Assembly: GCF_004005945.1 (NCBI RefSeq)
Contig: NZ_SACS01000017.1
Location: forward strand, 55,849 to 119,848
Source: Rheinheimera riviphila
Lineage (GTDB): Bacteria; Pseudomonadota; Gammaproteobacteria; Enterobacterales; Alteromonadaceae
Direction: 5' to 3'
DNA: 64,000 nucleotides
Of this stretch, positions 61,890 to 64,000 are shown piece after piece. Position 1 is the first letter of the stretch; every line of letters begins with the position of its first letter. Below the pieces are notes generated by a model. It was not told the DNA's origin and did not search any database. It saw nothing but the letters and a program-made list of their open reading frames with translations. The translations under genes and the position numbers were made by a program.

Positions 61890-62635
61890 TAGTAAAATTT
61901 GACGGTTTTCAGCGTGATGAATTAGCAGAATGTATATTGTCACTTAAAAGTTCTGATGACGTAATCCATATCGTTAATCGATCTCAATCGCTCGATAGCA
62001 GGTTCTGGTTAAGCTTTCTTGAGGGAACCGGATTTCTGGATTTAGAAAGACGACATCTTGATGCTCTATCTAATCTGAGCCCTAGGGATTGGTGGGAAAT
62101 AAGCTACGACCCTAACAATGATGGAACATATGCTCATAGTAAGACTGCTCAACCTTTTCATACTGATAATGCCTGGTTTGCATCTCCACCAGAATTGAAT
62201 TTTTTTATTATGTCGAAGCAAGCTGTTAGCGGTGGGATGCAGTTGATTTATCCTGTGAGAAGACTACTTGATGATCTAGAAAGTGAGGATGCTTCTCTAT
62301 TTAATGATTTGACAACGGTCGAAGTAGAAATAAAGAAGGGTAATGAAATAGAAGGTAATAAGACCACAATTATTTCGTTAGATGAATATAATCCAAAAAT
62401 ATACTGGAATTTTTACAGGGTGAATAAATGTACTAATGAAATAGAAAATTTATGCGGTCGTTTTTTTCAATACTTGGGAGTAAAGCAAAATAGTTCTTCT
62501 GTCGATAGATTAGATTCGCAAACCGGTGATTCTTTTTGTTTTAATGATACACACATACTCCATGCTAGGGATAGTTTTGTAGCAGGTAGGAAAGGAGATC
62601 GAGTCCTTCTTCAGTCCATGTGGAATTATAAGTGA
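61886..62635 (+). CDS. TauD/TfdA-type Fe(II)/2-oxoglutarate dioxygenase-like protein
   Basis: 249 residues. Iron ligands look intact as His92-x-Asp94 (QPFHTDNAW) and His226 in ILHARDSF, with a 2-oxoglutarate-binding Arg near 239 (GDRVLLQSMW). The size and the motif spacing fit the TauD/gamma-butyrobetaine hydroxylase fold. In this operon it would hydroxylate or demethylate a sugar, an N-acyl group or a carrier-bound precursor; the substrate is unknown. It overlaps the WbqC gene by four bases and is followed by a WecF-like gene. Confidence 0.78.
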   Translation: MIVKFDGFQRDELAECILSLKSSDDVIHIVNRSQSLDSRFWLSFLEGTGFLDLERRHLDALSNLSPRDWWEISYDPNNDGTYAHSKTAQPFHTDNAWFASPPELNFFIMSKQAVSGGMQLIYPVRRLLDDLESEDASLFNDLTTVEVEIKKGNEIEGNKTTIISLDEYNPKIYWNFYRVNKCTNEIENLCGRFFQYLGVKQNSSSVDRLDSQTGDSFCFNDTHILHARDSFVAGRKGDRVLLQSMWNYK

Positions 62636-62675
62636 GAACTAAGTTTTAGATAATTTTTTGAATATGGAGAATACT

Positions 62676-63743
62676 TTGAAAGTCGCTAATGTTTTTTTTG
62701 AGTCACAGCATCACAACTTCTCAATATTTGAATTTTTCTCTAACATCGAAGTTTGTGATGGTATTAGTTTTTTTTACATTTATTTTGACCGGAAAGGTTA
62801 CTTCCCAGAAAAAAACTATGTGCAGCATGATAAATCTATGTATTTCTCTGCTAACTCTGAATTTCTTCCATGGTTGAATAATTCGCATGTACAGTTTGAT
62901 GTAATTATATTTCATGGAATGTTTAATTCTACCGTTTGGTCATTTTTTTCGGAACATGTAGATATTTGTAAAAAGTCAATTTGGACAGTTTTCGGTGGTG
63001 AATTATATGAAGGGCTTGAAAATATAAAGCCAGAAAAGTTGTTGATGCTGAAGAATGTTGTAAACAACTTTAAGTTGGTTCTGACCTTCACTTTGGACGA
63101 GCAATTGATATTGCAGAGTAAGTTAGAGTATGGAGGTGATGTAAAGCGATATGTATATATTCAGGATTGGGATATGCCAAATGCTGAACCTATAGGTGAT
63201 TTTTTAGGACAGCAATTTAATTTCGGCTGCGACGAAAAAGTGGTTATCGTTGGCAATTCCGGTACGCCGGCAAACCTTCACATTCAAGTTTTGGAGCGGC
63301 TATATGCACAAAATTTCAGCGGAAAAATATTAATTCCACTCGCGTACGGTGGAGATCCTGATTACCTTGCATCTATTAAGTCATACTTAGCAAACTGGTT
63401 TGAACCAAATCACTATTTCATTCTAGATGGAACTATTCCCAATAAATTATACAGACAATTGCTGTCTAGAATTGACTGCTATATCCTTCCACATGTGAGG
63501 CAACAAGCTGGTCAGCACTGGATGTCTGCATTTGCCTCAGGTAAGGCAGTTTATGGGAACCCTGAAGGAGCTAATTATAAAAAATTTGAAACTTTAGGTT
63601 TCAATGTAGGCAACATCTTTGAAGCGTCTTTCAAAGATATTGATGATGATAAATTACTATTCAATTGCCAGTTGTACCGAAAAATATTCTCTTTTGAATC
63701 GGCTAAATCTATTTGGGTTGACGCAATTCGTCATACTTCATAA
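62676..63743 (+). CDS. WecF-family (TDP-Fuc4NAc-type) glycosyltransferase
   Basis: 355 residues from the TTG at 62676, which has GGAG six bases upstream and gives KVANVFFESQHHNF, like family starts; TTG 62658 and ATG 62664 upstream lack a site. Conserved blocks are FGGELYE, VVIVGNSGTPANLH, LIPLAYGGDPDY and GKAVYGNPEG, as in enterobacterial WecF (4-acetamido-4,6-dideoxygalactose transferase to a lipid carrier). Together with the 4-aminotransferase upstream this suggests transfer of a 4-amino-4,6-dideoxyhexose. No membrane helices. Last complete gene in the window. Confidence 0.82.
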   Translation: MKVANVFFESQHHNFSIFEFFSNIEVCDGISFFYIYFDRKGYFPEKNYVQHDKSMYFSANSEFLPWLNNSHVQFDVIIFHGMFNSTVWSFFSEHVDICKKSIWTVFGGELYEGLENIKPEKLLMLKNVVNNFKLVLTFTLDEQLILQSKLEYGGDVKRYVYIQDWDMPNAEPIGDFLGQQFNFGCDEKVVIVGNSGTPANLHIQVLERLYAQNFSGKILIPLAYGGDPDYLASIKSYLANWFEPNHYFILDGTIPNKLYRQLLSRIDCYILPHVRQQAGQHWMSAFASGKAVYGNPEGANYKKFETLGFNVGNIFEASFKDIDDDKLLFNCQLYRKIFSFESAKSIWVDAIRHTS

Positions 63744-63873
63744 TCACTTTAATAGCATTAATAATTCCAGTTAATGAAGGTTTATTTGTACTGTATATAA
63801 CTTTTTAAATTGTATCTATGTAAATCTTTTATTGAATATTGCTTTTGTTACAGATTTGCATCGGCTCAAATTA

Positions 63874-64000
63874 GAGTCTGTAAAAAAATCTGTGTAAGTG
63901 GCATTCTACCTAACTCCTTGGAAGGGATAAAGAATGCCAATTACAGACCAATTACTGGATCAGCTGTTAGCTGACTGCAAATCTCCTGAAGATCTGATGG
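63874..64000 (+). mobile_element. Left end of an IS256-family insertion sequence, cut by window edge
   Basis: From 63874 the sequence reads GAGTCTGTAAAAAAATCTGT, a typical IS256-family terminal repeat, followed within 60 bases by a transposase start. Only the left end is in the window. The 130 bases between the WecF-like gene and this end are A+T-rich with no gene. Confidence 0.72.
63934..64000 (+). CDS. IS256-family transposase, N-terminal fragment (runs off window)
   Basis: The ATG at 63934 has AAGGGA upstream. The visible protein MPITDQLLDQLLADCKSPED matches the usual N-terminus of IS256/mutator transposases (LLDxLLxxCKxPEDL). It continues past the right edge, so completeness cannot be judged. 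Confidence 0.75.
   Translation, partial: MPITDQLLDQLLADCKSPEDLM

Overview
The window looks like chromosomal DNA of a motile, protein-degrading gammaproteobacterium of the Alteromonadales/Chromatiales type; Rheinheimera or a close relative is my best guess (inference from gene order and protein flavour, not a database match). The evidence is a Vibrio/Shewanella-style polar flagellar gene order (flgO/flgT/flgP, flgN-flgM-flgA, cheV-cheR, flgB to flgL, flagellins, flaG-fliD-fliS), sigma-54 and sigma-28 promoter motifs in the expected places, and several exported peptidases of kinds common in these bacteria.

Layout. 0-2.6 kb: the ydbH-ynbE-ydbL operon (inter-membrane phospholipid transport), cut at its 5' end. 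2.7-4.4 kb: a secreted subtilisin on the minus strand. 4.5-12.1 kb: an ABC exporter (periplasmic adaptor, ATPase, two MacB-like permeases) followed by its own NtrC-type response regulator and sensor kinase; a sigma-54 promoter and strong tandem palindromes precede the first gene, so the module appears self-contained. 12.2-27.5 kb: mostly unlinked housekeeping or exported enzymes: dienelactone hydrolase, S9 prolyl peptidase, YtfL/PaeA-like membrane protein, M9 collagenase, a small membrane protein, a DUF885 lipoprotein flanked by an inverted pair of repeat elements, an MFS transporter, RluF-like pseudouridine synthase, RhlE helicase and a YegD-like Hsp70.

27.6-54.1 kb: flagellar and chemotaxis region. 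It starts with three FlgO-family lipoproteins, a tRNA-Arg(CCU), divergent flgT and flgP, flgN-flgM-flgA on the minus strand, then cheV-cheR and the rod, hook and ring operons flgBCDE and flgFGHIJ, flgKL, four flagellin genes, flaG, fliD, fliS and a FliT-position gene. Sigma-54 motifs precede flgO, flgT, flgP, flgB and flgF; sigma-28 motifs precede flgM and three of the four flagellins. This matches the usual hierarchy in which RpoN drives hook-basal-body genes and FliA drives late genes and its own anti-sigma factor.

54.1-63.7 kb: glycan region. A large Maf-type flagellin glycosyltransferase with a duplicated N-terminal unit is followed by genes for a dTDP-3-acetamido-3,6-dideoxyhexose (acetyltransferase, RmlA, FdtA-like isomerase, FdtB-like aminotransferase). 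After this come a translationally coupled trio (VioA/WecE-like aminotransferase, WbqC-family protein, Fe(II)/2-oxoglutarate dioxygenase) and a WecF-family glycosyltransferase. The DNA becomes visibly A+T-rich from about 59 kb and the window ends in the start of an IS256-family insertion sequence, so this end is probably a variable surface-glycan island. The coupled trio is the best candidate for an undescribed pathway in the window.
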